The notes: a model not told the origin generated them from the sequence alone. A stretch of 64,000 nucleotides of DNA from Aurantibacter sp034110465 (GCA_034110465.1 JAWUZD010000003.1:62001-126000); one strand, 5' to 3'. Counted from the stretch's first letter, positions 35,431-44,617 are shown. Numbers and translations: made by a program.

Positions 35431-35463
35431 AAAAAAGGCTTTCCAAATGGAAAGCCTTTTTTT
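35431..35463 (+). terminator. Terminator of the cold-shock gene
   Basis: AAAGGCTTTCC and its complement around a 4-base loop, ending in T7. First of two hairpins in the convergent spacer. Confidence 0.88.
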
Positions 35464-35496
35464 ATGTGCAACAGTTTTTTTTATTTAATAATCATC

Positions 35497-35531
35497 AAAA
35501 AAGCAGCAATTATAAAATTGCTGCTTTTTTT
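35497..35531. terminator. Second hairpin, terminator of the M4 peptidase gene
   Basis: GCAGCAATT and its complement around a 4-base loop with A/T runs on both sides, so it can work on either strand; position suggests the minus-strand peptidase gene. Confidence 0.82.
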
Positions 35532-35576
35532 GTTATACACTATTTTCAAATTTAAATAATAATATTAAAAACTAAC

Positions 35577-38147
35577 TTAGTCTTTTATTAATTTAAAATT
35601 AACACTTGTAGTATTTGTATTCACTTTTAAGAAATATAAACCTTGAGATACTTCCCTTAAATCTATTGAAGATTCCAAACTACTATCCAATGTAATCGTT
35701 TTCACTAAGCGTCCATTAATATCAAATACTTGTGCATTTTTCAATTGAACTGATTTAGTGTTAGACAATATAAATGTACCATTAGACGGATTTGGATAGA
35801 CAGATAAATTAGAATTTGCAAAGCTAAAACTATCTACACTTAATGTAGTAGTACAACTATAAACATAAATCTCATCTAAATACCAACCAACAGTTCCATT
35901 ACAACCATCTGTTCCTACTTCAAACCTAAATTGAATAGTATCATTTTCCTCAAAACCTAAGGTCGCTAAATTAATAACACTCGTTCCCCAACTACCTGTT
36001 AAACCACCTTCATCTGTACCTGTAAAACCTCTTTCAGATGCTAATGGGTTATCATTCCCGTCAGCCAAACTCTTAAATGCAGCATTATATGCATTTACTG
36101 TAAAAGCACTGCCCGGTAGAAAGGTCCATACTCCTGAATTTAATTTATATTTTATATTTGCTCCATCCCATTCAAACTCTGTTGAAACGTTATGATTAAA
36201 AGCCATCTGATAGTCACTTACAACAACCGAAGGGGCAGTAATTACTGGGCTCTCTAACCTTAAAATCCCATTTTGTAAACTAGTTGTACAATTTCCATTA
36301 ATTGGATCAGCACCAAAAATACCATTACCTACTCTACCTTTTGGTAAATTAGTTTCAAGTACCCAATCTCTATTTTCCCAAGTTCCTGGGTTTGATGGAA
36401 TATTTGAAATAACCCAACCGTCAGTTCCAGATTCCCAATCTTCCAAAAATAAATCCTGACCATTAGTTGCATTAGAACATAAAGTTGTTGTATCACTTAA
36501 TAAAGGTGTAAAACCACAAGCACTTGGATCAGTTCTTAATTCAACTGCTAATAAAACTTCGTTTAACTCTAAAATATCAGAAGCAGTAATGCTCAAACCG
36601 GATAAACCCGCAGGTGTTGCTGTTGTAATTGATGAAGTAGTAATATCTTCTAAATTAACTCCTAATAAATCATTTGCTGAAGCTTCTAAAGCATCTGCAA
36701 ACACAGAAAAATCACTAGTTGGAGTTAAATATTGACTTTGAGCTCTCCAAAATATATGAGCAGCTTTTACAAAACCTAAACCAGTTATTGTTTGCCCATT
36801 ATATGTTCCGCCATCCACTAATAAAGCATAAGCATGATTTGGAACACCAGAGTTTATATGAACTCCACCTGAATCTCCTGTTGTACACCAATAATTTCCA
36901 TCTGTAACCTTTCCTGGATCACCATCACAAGTTGGAAACCACATATCTCTAATTGCTCCACCAAAAGCAGTTGCATCTTCTCCAACTTGCCATCTTAAAG
37001 ATGAATTACAAGCTCCATTTGTTCTAACTGCTAAGTTTTCACCTGCATCTTCATAAGCATTTAAAAGATCTATAGTTTCTCCCCAAACATCTGAGAAGGA
37101 TTCATTTAAAGCTCCTGATTGATAATAATAAATTAATCCACTGGTATACTCCGTATATGCATGACCCCATTCATGACAAATAACATCATCAGTAGCTGTA
37201 CCATTACAGTAATTTGCGGTAACGCCATTCCAATTAGCATTAGGGCATGATATTCCTGGATCATTATTAATTGTTCGCATTTGAGCATCGGCATTATCAT
37301 ATGAAGTATACCCAAACGTATTATTAAAAAAATGATACGCATGTTCTGACGCAACAACTTCGTTCTGTTGCCAAATAGATAATGATCCAGGAAATGCATC
37401 TCCTTCCTCCCAAACAACATTAGCAGTATTATCTTCATAAATAACACGATCTAAAGCATGTGCCATTCCTGTAAATTGCTGCACTAACTTGCCTGTTTGT
37501 GCATCAATAAATAAAAACTCCCTAACATCTAAATCATTTCTTATTTCAATTTTATAAACTAGATAATTACCTTCAAATCTATTTTCAATTAATCCTTTTT
37601 GAAAAACAAACAATTCATTGCTAATAACTTTTAATGGTTTGTTTGATAAATTAATATTCTGATTTTTAATTATTTCTACAGCTTTCAGTTCAGCTTCATC
37701 TGCAAGAATATTTGGTTCTGTTTTTATTTCTGAAACATTAATTAAACTTCCATTTATAGAATTAATATCTAAATTAGAATTAAAATGCATCCTTAATTGA
37801 CCATCAAAAACTGGAATATTATTTATTTTTTGTTTTAGAACAACATGGTTTAGCCCATAATTATCTGTTCGTATTTCAGAAATAAACAAATCCTCTTTTT
37901 TAACTCCTAGAATAGATTCATTAGCTGTTAAAAAGTTTAAAGTTTTTGATTTAACATCATTACCATCTATTTTATATGGTTCTCCCGAAGGAAAAATCAT
38001 AAATTCTACTGTGTTATTTATAGAATTTGTTTCCACTTTTACATTGGTACTCTTTTTAAAACGATTTAATTTATTTGTATTGATTTGTGAAAAAGAAAGT
38101 CCACAAAAAAACAAACTAAAAAAGCTAAATAGTATTTTTTTCATCAT
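35577..38147 (-). CDS. Secreted M4-family metallopeptidase with T9SS sorting domain
   Basis: 856 residues. Signal peptide (1-21), N-terminal FTP/PepSY propeptide (~60-225), and a thermolysin-type catalytic domain with zinc motif HEWGH (325-329) and the third ligand E349 in GALNESFSDVWGE. A jelly-roll-like domain with LFLEDWESGTDGW and RGFTGTDEGGL follows (~555-770). The C-terminal YPNPSNGTFIL ... FKLIKD is a type A T9SS signal, so the enzyme is exported across the outer membrane. It probably degrades environmental protein for nutrition. Confidence 0.95.
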   Translation of the reverse strand: MMKKILFSFFSLFFCGLSFSQINTNKLNRFKKSTNVKVETNSINNTVEFMIFPSGEPYKIDGNDVKSKTLNFLTANESILGVKKEDLFISEIRTDNYGLNHVVLKQKINNIPVFDGQLRMHFNSNLDINSINGSLINVSEIKTEPNILADEAELKAVEIIKNQNINLSNKPLKVISNELFVFQKGLIENRFEGNYLVYKIEIRNDLDVREFLFIDAQTGKLVQQFTGMAHALDRVIYEDNTANVVWEEGDAFPGSLSIWQQNEVVASEHAYHFFNNTFGYTSYDNADAQMRTINNDPGISCPNANWNGVTANYCNGTATDDVICHEWGHAYTEYTSGLIYYYQSGALNESFSDVWGETIDLLNAYEDAGENLAVRTNGACNSSLRWQVGEDATAFGGAIRDMWFPTCDGDPGKVTDGNYWCTTGDSGGVHINSGVPNHAYALLVDGGTYNGQTITGLGFVKAAHIFWRAQSQYLTPTSDFSVFADALEASANDLLGVNLEDITTSSITTATPAGLSGLSITASDILELNEVLLAVELRTDPSACGFTPLLSDTTTLCSNATNGQDLFLEDWESGTDGWVISNIPSNPGTWENRDWVLETNLPKGRVGNGIFGADPINGNCTTSLQNGILRLESPVITAPSVVVSDYQMAFNHNVSTEFEWDGANIKYKLNSGVWTFLPGSAFTVNAYNAAFKSLADGNDNPLASERGFTGTDEGGLTGSWGTSVINLATLGFEENDTIQFRFEVGTDGCNGTVGWYLDEIYVYSCTTTLSVDSFSFANSNLSVYPNPSNGTFILSNTKSVQLKNAQVFDINGRLVKTITLDSSLESSIDLREVSQGLYFLKVNTNTTSVNFKLIKD

Positions 38148-38187
38148 AATAATTAATTTAAGGTGTTAAGATAAATAATAATTAACA

Positions 38188-38217
38188 AAAAAAGTCTGAA
38201 CTTTCGTTCAGACTTTA
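38188..38217 (-). terminator. Terminator after ndk
   Basis: GTCTGAAC/GTTCAGAC stem with a 4-base loop; on the minus strand it ends in a T run. Confidence 0.82.
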
Positions 38218-38239
38218 ATATTTAACATTTTAAAGAAAC

Positions 38240-38659
38240 TTAAAACTGATCTCTACCTGCAAAATGAAATTCACCTTCAATTAAAGCATTCTCATCACTA
38301 TCACTTCCATGTACTGCATTCTCCCCTATAGATGCCGCATACAATTTACGAATTGTCCCTTCTGCTGCATCAGCAGGATTTGTAGCACCAATTAAAGTTC
38401 TAAAATCTGCAACTGCATTCTCTTTTTCTAAGATAGCAGCTACTATAGGTCCACGTGTCATATATTCTACTAACTCTCCAAAAAATGGACGTTCGTTATG
38501 TACTGCATAAAATGACTCAGCATCTGCCTTAGTCATTTGAGTTAATTTTAAAGCTACGATTCTAAAACCTGAAGCATTAATTTTTTCTAAAATTGCTCCA
38601 ATGTGTCCTTTTTCGACTGCATCAGGCTTAAGCATTGTAAATGTTCTATTAGTTGCCAT
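38240..38659 (-). CDS. ndk: Nucleoside-diphosphate kinase
   Basis: Equilibrates nucleoside di- and triphosphates. 139 residues: FTMLKPDAVEKG, then DFRTLIGATNPADAAEGTIR, and the active-site His in ENAVHGSDSDENA. Monocistronic, with a -7 element (38690-38697) before it and a hairpin after it. Confidence 0.97.
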   Translation of the reverse strand: MATNRTFTMLKPDAVEKGHIGAILEKINASGFRIVALKLTQMTKADAESFYAVHNERPFFGELVEYMTRGPIVAAILEKENAVADFRTLIGATNPADAAEGTIRKLYAASIGENAVHGSDSDENALIEGEFHFAGRDQF

Positions 38660-38689
38660 TCTTAATTAATTTAGTATAATTTATTTTTG

Positions 38690-38697
38690 CAAAAGTA
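38690..38697 (-). promoter_or_regulatory. -7 promoter element of ndk
   Basis: The minus strand reads TACTTTTG followed by C, 30 bases before the ndk start. Confidence 0.6.
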
Positions 38698-38732
38698 GTT
38701 TTTTTAATACGTTTAACCATAAACTTTTACAT

Positions 38733-38768
38733 AAAAAAAGGGTTACTACGAATAGTAACCCTTTTTTA
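38733..38768 (-). terminator. Terminator after the formylglycine-enzyme-like gene
   Basis: GGGTTACTA/TAGTAACCC stem with A/T runs on both sides. Sits between this gene and ndk. Confidence 0.85.
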
Positions 38769-38782
38769 TAATTTTGATTTAT

Positions 38783-39622
38783 TTATTTTGCTGATCTTAC
38801 TATTCTAAAACCAAAGAAATCGTAAACTTGAGTTAATTTTGCTCTAACCTTGTTACCTGGTCTTAAGAAACTAACCTTACTATCCCATGAACCACCTTTA
38901 ACAACTCTATATTCTCCATCTGTTCCTCCTTTTGGATTATCTGTAGATGTTAATTCTTTTTTCATGTCTTTATAATAAAGTTCATCATAAATATCCCAAC
39001 ACCATTCCCACATGTTTCCATTTAAATCATGTATTCCTAATTCATTAGCATAACGAGTACCAACAGTATGAGGTCTGCCTTCACTGTTTTTTTGATGCCA
39101 AGACATTCTGTCTGGACTATTAGAACCTACATATATAAACCCTTTAGATTTATTTCCTCCTCTAGCAGCATATTCCCATTCTGCTTCTGTAGGTAGTCTG
39201 TATCCAGTAGCGCTAAAATCACAAAAGTAATAAGCTCCTCTTTTTTTATAAGCTGGAATTAATTTATGTTTTATACTTAGCCAATTACAATAATCAACTG
39301 CTTCTAACCAAGTTACTCCAGACATTGGAAAACTATCTTCCCAACCCCATTTTGGTGCCGCAGCTCTTGTTAAACCTTTGTCTTTAAGATAAGCCGTCCA
39401 TTCTTCAACAGTAACTTCGTATTTAGACATAAAAAAAGAGTCTACCTTTACTGTGTTTTGTGGTTGCTCGTCTTTTTCAGCTTCTCCATCACTGTAAGGA
39501 GATCCCATTAAAAACTCTCCACCTTCAACTAATATCATTTCAGATATATTAAAGTCTCCAGATTTTGAGCTTGTTAGTAATAAAGTACTTAAGCCTAGTA
39601 AAATTGTGTAAAATTTATTCAT
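38783..39622 (-). CDS. Exported formylglycine-generating-enzyme-like (SUMF1) protein
   Basis: 279 residues with a signal peptide. The whole mature part is an FGE-sulfatase domain: VEGGEFLMGSPYSDGEAEKDE, VTWLEAVDYCNWLS, YRLPTEAEWEYAARGG, LNGNMWEWCWD and VVKGGSWDS ... FGFRIVR. In Bacteroidota such domains also occur in gliding proteins GldJ and GldK, but this one lacks a lipobox and is shorter than those. The two cysteines of active FGE are not clearly placed, so catalysis is uncertain. Confidence 0.88.
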   Translation of the reverse strand: MNKFYTILLGLSTLLLTSSKSGDFNISEMILVEGGEFLMGSPYSDGEAEKDEQPQNTVKVDSFFMSKYEVTVEEWTAYLKDKGLTRAAAPKWGWEDSFPMSGVTWLEAVDYCNWLSIKHKLIPAYKKRGAYYFCDFSATGYRLPTEAEWEYAARGGNKSKGFIYVGSNSPDRMSWHQKNSEGRPHTVGTRYANELGIHDLNGNMWEWCWDIYDELYYKDMKKELTSTDNPKGGTDGEYRVVKGGSWDSKVSFLRPGNKVRAKLTQVYDFFGFRIVRSAK

Positions 39623-39649
39623 TATTTATGTTTTTTTATTTACCAATTG

Positions 39650-39657
39650 CAAAAGTA
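39650..39657 (-). promoter_or_regulatory. -7 promoter element of the SUMF1-like gene
   Basis: The minus strand reads TACTTTTG followed by C, 28 bases before the start codon. Confidence 0.58.
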
Positions 39658-39766
39658 CTGCCACTAATTATAAATAATATATTGATTGCTGTTTTTTCGA
39701 TTAACGTCACTATAATTACGACAAAATACCTAGTTTAAAGAAAAAGATATTAATATCTTCGTTAAT

Positions 39767-40789
39767 ATGAAAACATCAGAAATCAACTCAATAAAAGAAT
39801 TACTAAGTAATCCTAATAAAATCGTTATTGTTTCGCACAAAAATCCAGATGGAGATGCTATTGGATCGAGTTTGGCTTTATTTCATTATTTAAAAAAAAT
39901 AAATCAAGAAACCATAATAATTGTTCCAAACGATTATCCTGAGTTTTTAAAATGGCTACCTAATAATGATTCTATTATTAGATATGAGGATAATAAAACA
40001 AAATCTGATGATTTAATTTCTAATGCTGATATTATTTTTGCTCTAGATTTTAATGCATTCCATAGAACTGGAGATATGATGTCGATTCTTAATGATAGTA
40101 AATCATTAAAAATTATGATAGACCACCATCAGCAACCAGAAGATTTTGCAACATATACCTATAGTGATACCACAATGAGTTCTACTTGTGAGATGGTTTA
40201 TCATTTTATAGATAAGATGGATGGGATTAATTTAATTGATAAAGATATAGCTACTTGTATTTATGTAGGTATTATGACAGATACAGGATCTTTTAGATTT
40301 AGGTCTACAACAAATATAACTCATGCTATTATCTCTTCATTAATTGAAAAAGGGGCTAATAATACTCAAATACATAATAATGTTTATGATACAAATAGTT
40401 TTAATAGACTTCAACTTTTAGGTAAAGCACTTAATAATTTGGTATTTATAAAGGAATACCACACAGCATATATTAGTCTTACACAAAAGGAATTACGAGA
40501 TTTTAATTATAAAAAAGGAGATACTGAAGGTATAGTTAATTATGCACTTTCTTTAAATGGATGTAAAATGGCAGCCATTTTTATTGAAGATGAAAAACAA
40601 GGCATAATAAAAATATCCTTAAGGTCAAAAGGCTCCTTTTCTGTAAATGAAGTTTCTAGGTCTAATTTTGAAGGTGGCGGACATATTAATGCTGCAGGTG
40701 GGAAAAGTGATTTAAATTTAAAAGAAACTATTGCTAAATTTATTAGTATATTACCTCACTATAAAAACGCATTACAAAATGAAATTTAA
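39767..40789 (+). CDS. DHH-family phosphoesterase (NrnA-like)
   Basis: 340 residues. DHH domain motifs: SHKNPDGDAIGSSLAL, FALDFNAFHRTG, MIDHHQQP and GIMTDTGSFRFRSTT; then DHHA1 with EGGGHINAAGG. This pattern fits oligoribonuclease/pAp phosphatase or cyclic-dinucleotide phosphodiesterases; substrate not determined. A 16-bp palindrome (39744-39759) lies just before the start, and the stop overlaps gldI by 11 bases. Confidence 0.92.
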   Translation: MKTSEINSIKELLSNPNKIVIVSHKNPDGDAIGSSLALFHYLKKINQETIIIVPNDYPEFLKWLPNNDSIIRYEDNKTKSDDLISNADIIFALDFNAFHRTGDMMSILNDSKSLKIMIDHHQQPEDFATYTYSDTTMSSTCEMVYHFIDKMDGINLIDKDIATCIYVGIMTDTGSFRFRSTTNITHAIISSLIEKGANNTQIHNNVYDTNSFNRLQLLGKALNNLVFIKEYHTAYISLTQKELRDFNYKKGDTEGIVNYALSLNGCKMAAIFIEDEKQGIIKISLRSKGSFSVNEVSRSNFEGGGHINAAGGKSDLNLKETIAKFISILPHYKNALQNEI

Positions 40790-41321
40790 CATTTTAATTC
40801 TATTAAGTATAATTTGTTTTAGCTGTAAATCTCCAGAAGCCAGAAAGCCCATTTCTGTAAAAACGGGTTCGTTTATTGAAAAATCTGCAGAGCGAAACAA
40901 AGAGTTAAATATGAAAGAATATGAACACATCCAAAATGCTATAATAAAAAAATCAAACAAAAAATTTATTGCATCTAACTCTGGTTTTTGGTATACTTAT
41001 ATTATAAAATCAGACTCCTTAACATATACCCCACAATTCGGAGACATAGTAAACTATAATTATAATATTAAAACTTTAGATGGTAATTTGTTGTATTCTA
41101 AAGAAGAACTAAAAACACAAAATTATAGTATAGACCAACAAGAACTTTTTATGGGATTAAGAGAAGGCTTAAAGTTGCTGAAATCCGGAGAATCTGCTAC
41201 TTTTGTATTTCCATCTCAAATAGCCTTTGGTTATTATGGCGACGAAAACAAGATAGGAACTAATATTCCTATTATCTGTGATGTAACAGTAAATAAAATA
41301 ACTATAAACACAAATAAATAA
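40779..41321 (+). CDS. gldI: Gliding motility lipoprotein GldI (FKBP-type prolyl isomerase)
   Basis: 180 residues from the ATG at 40779; a longer frame lacks a signal peptide. Lipobox CFSC (Cys16) anchors it to the envelope. A FKBP domain follows (GDIVNYNYNIKTLDG, GLREGLKLLKSGESATFVFPSQIAFGYYG), with FVFPS and AFGYYG in place of canonical FKBP residues, so activity may be weak. GldI is required for gliding in Flavobacterium, probably by folding envelope partners. Start lies inside the end of the upstream gene. Confidence 0.9.
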   Translation: MKFNILILLSIICFSCKSPEARKPISVKTGSFIEKSAERNKELNMKEYEHIQNAIIKKSNKKFIASNSGFWYTYIIKSDSLTYTPQFGDIVNYNYNIKTLDGNLLYSKEELKTQNYSIDQQELFMGLREGLKLLKSGESATFVFPSQIAFGYYGDENKIGTNIPIICDVTVNKITINTNK

Positions 41322-41329
41322 TTATTAAA

Positions 41330-42475
41330 ATGAAAAGAATTAACAACATGTTTTTTAAACTATTATCTATAGTATTATTAACAAGCTTAACTGCAGCTTC
41401 TTGTCAAGATAAATATCCAGATTTAGAAGATGGATTGTATGCAGAGTTTGTAACTAGCAAAGGAACAATGCTTGCTAAATTACATTATGACAAAACTCCC
41501 GTAACAGTTGCTAATTTTGTAGCTCTAGCTGAAGGAACAAATTCTAAAGTAGATACAACCTATACAGGTAAAAAGTTTTATAATGGTGTAACATTTCATA
41601 GAGTTATGAATAAATTTATGATCCAAGGTGGAGATCCAACCGCAACAGGTTCAGGAAATCCAGGATATAGATTTAATGATGAGTTTGTTGCAGATTTAAA
41701 ACATAATAAACCAGGTATTTTATCTATGGCTAATTCTGGACCAAAAACTAATGGAAGTCAGTTTTTTATAACTGAGATACCTACGCCTAATTTAGATAAC
41801 AGACATACTGTTTTTGGAGAGTTAGTTAAAGGTTTAGAAATTCAAGACACTATTTCTAACGTTAAAGTTGGAGCAGCAAACAAACCTGTAGAAGATGTTA
41901 CTATTAATGAATTAAATATTATTAGAAAAGGAGCAGATGCTAAGAAGTTTAATGCAGCTAAAATATTTGATAACTACTTTATTGATTTAGAAAACGCCAA
42001 GAAAGAAGAATTAGCTTTATTAGAAAAAGCTAAAGATGCTTTTATTGAAAAAAATAACCAAGCTAATGGGGAAGTTAGAAAATTAGAATCTGGATTAGTA
42101 ATGGTGTTTACTAAAAAAGGTGACGAAAATAATCTTTTAGGACCACATGACTCTGTATTAATAGATTACGCTGGGTTTTTAGAAGATGGAACTTTATTTG
42201 ACACAAGTATTGTGGATGTTGCAAAAGCAAATGGTAAATACGATGAAGCTAGAGATAAGAAAGGTGCTTACAAGCCTTTTCCTATGCAGTATAATACAAG
42301 TGCTCGTTTAGTTCCTGGATTTAGAGAAGCCATGTTAAATATGAATATTGGAGATGAGGCAAGAATATTTATCCCATCTTTTTTAGGTTACGGAGAAAGA
42401 GGCGCTGGTGGTTTAATTCCTCCAAACGCAAACTTAATATTTGATTTAATAATTGTTGATAAGGTCGAGAAATAA
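41330..42475 (+). CDS. Lipoprotein fusing cyclophilin and FKBP prolyl isomerase domains
   Basis: 381 residues. Lipobox AASC (Cys25); an alternative ATG at 41348 gives a shorter signal peptide. Cyclophilin (~35-195) has FHRVMNKFMIQGGDPTATG and GPKTNGSQFFIT. After a ~45-residue helical linker comes an FKBP domain (~245-381) with LIDYAGFLEDGTLFDTS, LVPGFREAMLNMNIGDEARIF and LGYGERGAGGLIPPNANLIF. Two different isomerase folds on one lipoprotein next to GldI suggest an envelope folding factor. Confidence 0.93.
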   Translation: MKRINNMFFKLLSIVLLTSLTAASCQDKYPDLEDGLYAEFVTSKGTMLAKLHYDKTPVTVANFVALAEGTNSKVDTTYTGKKFYNGVTFHRVMNKFMIQGGDPTATGSGNPGYRFNDEFVADLKHNKPGILSMANSGPKTNGSQFFITEIPTPNLDNRHTVFGELVKGLEIQDTISNVKVGAANKPVEDVTINELNIIRKGADAKKFNAAKIFDNYFIDLENAKKEELALLEKAKDAFIEKNNQANGEVRKLESGLVMVFTKKGDENNLLGPHDSVLIDYAGFLEDGTLFDTSIVDVAKANGKYDEARDKKGAYKPFPMQYNTSARLVPGFREAMLNMNIGDEARIFIPSFLGYGERGAGGLIPPNANLIFDLIIVDKVEK

Positions 42476-42496
42476 ACAATATATTTATTCTTAATA

Positions 42497-42534
42497 AAAA
42501 AAGCCACAGAAATTAATTTCTGTGGCTTTTTTTT
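42497..42534 (+). terminator. Terminator of the gldI/isomerase unit
   Basis: Perfect 12-bp inverted repeat (GCCACAGAAATT and complement) flanked by A7 and T8 runs. The 290-base spacer beyond it to tRNA-Thr holds no gene. Confidence 0.88.
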
Positions 42535-42738
42535 ATTGAATTAGCTTTGTTTTTTTTAGAGTTTATCAAAGCTAACAATTAGCACCATTTTTGATCTAAT
42601 AATAAACACACAATCAAGAGTGTTTAGAGCATAAATTTAAATCTATTCTTTGTTGTACTCATAACGCTATTTATTCTTAATAAAAACTGCTCTAATTACA
42701 ATTACTAAAAACTTTGCTAGAAAGAACATAAATGTACA

Positions 42739-42770
42739 AAAAAAAGCCTCTCATAAATGAGAGGCTTTTG
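42739..42770 (-). terminator. Terminator after tRNA-Thr
   Basis: GCCTCTCA/TGAGAGGC stem with a 4-base loop; on the minus strand it ends in T8. Confidence 0.85.
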
Positions 42771-42844
42771 AGCCGATGGAGGGACTCGAACCCACGACCT
42801 GCTGATTACAAATCAGCTGCTCTAGCCAGCTGAGCTACATCGGC
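42771..42844 (-). tRNA. tRNA-Thr (anticodon TGT), copy 1
   Basis: 74-base cloverleaf: acceptor GCCGATG/CATCGGC, anticodon loop TTTGTAA (TGT), T-loop GGTTCGAGTCC, discriminator T. Identical to the copy at 60649-60722. Own promoter and terminator. Confidence 0.97.
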
Positions 42845-42854
42845 AAAGCGGTTG

Positions 42855-42884
42855 CAAATTTAAAATGTTTTTCAATATCTGCAA
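42855..42884 (-). promoter_or_regulatory. Promoter of tRNA-Thr copy 1
   Basis: The minus strand reads TTG, 19 bases, then TAAATTTGC: both promoter elements at normal spacing, ~11 bases before the mature tRNA. Confidence 0.72.
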
Positions 42885-42902
42885 GCCTTTTATTACTTTT
42901 TT

Positions 42903-43169
42903 TTAAAGCGAATTAATTTTTTCAATTAAAGCAGTTCCTTTAACCTCTAAATCTTTGTTGATTGCTTTAAAATGAGCTTTCTTATTTTCTACATTTTTAT
43001 CGTTTACTCTTTCAATTAATTCATCAAAAGTTACAATAGCTTCATCTATAACAGCTTCACTTTTAGTAGTGTCTTTGTCAGAATTAGTATATTCCCATAC
43101 GTAAACAGCTTCAATAATGTCACCTAATACGTAATTAATGTCTTTTTTTAAATCTCTTTTATTTGCCAT
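42903..43169 (-). CDS. Small acidic helical protein of unknown function
   Basis: 88 residues, no signal peptide or membrane segment, predicted largely helical (KKDINYVLGDIIEAVYVWEY; EAIVTFDELIERVND). Not recognised, though the tidy -7 element upstream (43189-43196) and normal codon use support a real gene. Confidence 0.78.
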   Translation of the reverse strand: MANKRDLKKDINYVLGDIIEAVYVWEYTNSDKDTTKSEAVIDEAIVTFDELIERVNDKNVENKKAHFKAINKDLEVKGTALIEKINSL

Positions 43170-43188
43170 GATAATTTATTTTGAAATG

Positions 43189-43196
43189 CAAAAATA
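43189..43196 (-). promoter_or_regulatory. -7 promoter element of the 88-residue gene
   Basis: The minus strand reads TATTTTTG followed by C, 20 bases before the start codon. Confidence 0.55.
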
Positions 43197-43239
43197 GTTT
43201 TTTATTCTTTATAAATAATATTTAATGTAAACTATTTAA

Positions 43240-44208
43240 CTAAACATAAACTTCTAATAACTCTGCATTCTTAGCATTTAAACTAAAATTTTCTATTGAT
43301 GCGGGAATTAAAATTGTTTCTCCTTTTTTAATACTGTAATTAATTTGATTCGTAGAAATTACAACTTCACCAGATACACACATATATATTATGAAAGAAT
43401 CAAATGTATTCTTCTTCTTTAGTGTTGAATCTATTTTAATATAATTAGTTGTAAAATAATCACATGATTTTATTAAGTTAGATTTATTTTCTTTTTTAGA
43501 ATAATCTAACTTGTAATCTTTAGCCATTAAAAAATCTATAGCATCTAGTGCTTCGTCTATATGTAATTCTCTTTTGTCTCCTTTAGAATTTTCTCTATCC
43601 CAATCAAAAACACGATAGGTTACATCACTTGTTTGCTGTATTTCAGCTAATAAAACTCCTGAACAGATAGCGTGTATTCTACCTACCGCTATAAAATAAG
43701 CGTCTTGCTTATTAACTTTCTCAAAGTTTAATATTTTAGTAAGTGTTTTATTTTCTAAATGATTTAAATAATCTTCTTTAGTAATATTATCCTTAAAGTC
43801 AACAATCAAATTAGCATCATCATCTGCTTGCATAATATACCACATCTCAGTTTTCCCAAAAGAATTATGCCTTTCTTGTGCTAAGTGATCATTTGGATGA
43901 AGTTGAACTGACAAATCATCATCAGCATCAATAAATTTAATTAATAGTGGAAATTTATCTCCAAAGACCTTATAATTTTTATTTCCTACTAATTCTGTTT
44001 TATATTCTTTTAAAATATCTGATAATGATTCATTTTTCAGTAATCCATTTGAAACTAAAGACACGTCTCCTTCCACATCACTAATCTCCCAACTTTCTCC
44101 AATATTTGGCAAGTCGCTTTTTTTATTTAAAACATGATGTAATTTCTGTCCTCCCCATATTTTTTCTTTTAAAATGGGCTCAAACTTTAATGGATATAAT
44201 GGAATCAT
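43240..44208 (-). CDS. manA: Mannose-6-phosphate isomerase, class I
   Basis: Interconverts mannose 6-phosphate and fructose 6-phosphate for sugar-nucleotide synthesis. 322 residues: PLKFEPILKEKIWGGQKL, GESWEISDVEGDVS, metal-binding SVQLHPND and KTEMWYI, and the C-terminal cupin part (SGEVVISTNQINYSIKKGETILIPA). Same transcription unit as the PTPS-family gene (1-base gap) and idi. Confidence 0.93.
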   Translation of the reverse strand: MIPLYPLKFEPILKEKIWGGQKLHHVLNKKSDLPNIGESWEISDVEGDVSLVSNGLLKNESLSDILKEYKTELVGNKNYKVFGDKFPLLIKFIDADDDLSVQLHPNDHLAQERHNSFGKTEMWYIMQADDDANLIVDFKDNITKEDYLNHLENKTLTKILNFEKVNKQDAYFIAVGRIHAICSGVLLAEIQQTSDVTYRVFDWDRENSKGDKRELHIDEALDAIDFLMAKDYKLDYSKKENKSNLIKSCDYFTTNYIKIDSTLKKKNTFDSFIIYMCVSGEVVISTNQINYSIKKGETILIPASIENFSLNAKNAELLEVYV

Positions 44209-44209
44209 A

Positions 44210-44617
44210 CTAGCCTGAATAGGTTACAAAGTTTCGTGGAGTCTCATATAGAGTTATCTCTAGGTCTAAATTAGCTGCTAATTTAGTTTTTATTTTTCTA
44301 TGAATGACTACAACAATGTTCTCTGCGGTTGGATTTAAATTTTCAAATTCTGGAACATCAAGGTTTAGATTTTTATGGTCAAAAGCGTCCTCAACTTCTT
44401 CCTTTATTATATCCTTCAATATTTTTACATCTAAAACAAATCCTGTTTTTTGATCTATTTCTCCGGTTACACTAGCAATTAACTCATAATTATGTCCGTG
44501 GTAATTTGGATTATTACACTTGCCAAATACAGAATTATTTTTCTCCATAGACCAATCTTTTCTGTAAAGTCTATGTGCGGAATTAAAGTGCGCTTTTCTA
44601 CTTACTGTTACTCTCAT
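44210..44617 (-). CDS. 6-pyruvoyl-tetrahydropterin synthase family protein
   Basis: 135 residues. FNSAHRLYRKDWS and FGKCNNPNYHGHNY carry the catalytic Cys and zinc His; DHKNLNLDVPEF carries the Asp-His pair. The FGKCNNPN-x-HGHNY wording is closer to animal PTPS (tetrahydrobiopterin) than to short QueD enzymes (queuosine), but both reactions share this fold. Start lies 20 bases inside the end of idi. Confidence 0.9.
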   Translation of the reverse strand: MRVTVSRKAHFNSAHRLYRKDWSMEKNNSVFGKCNNPNYHGHNYELIASVTGEIDQKTGFVLDVKILKDIIKEEVEDAFDHKNLNLDVPEFENLNPTAENIVVVIHRKIKTKLAANLDLEITLYETPRNFVTYSG

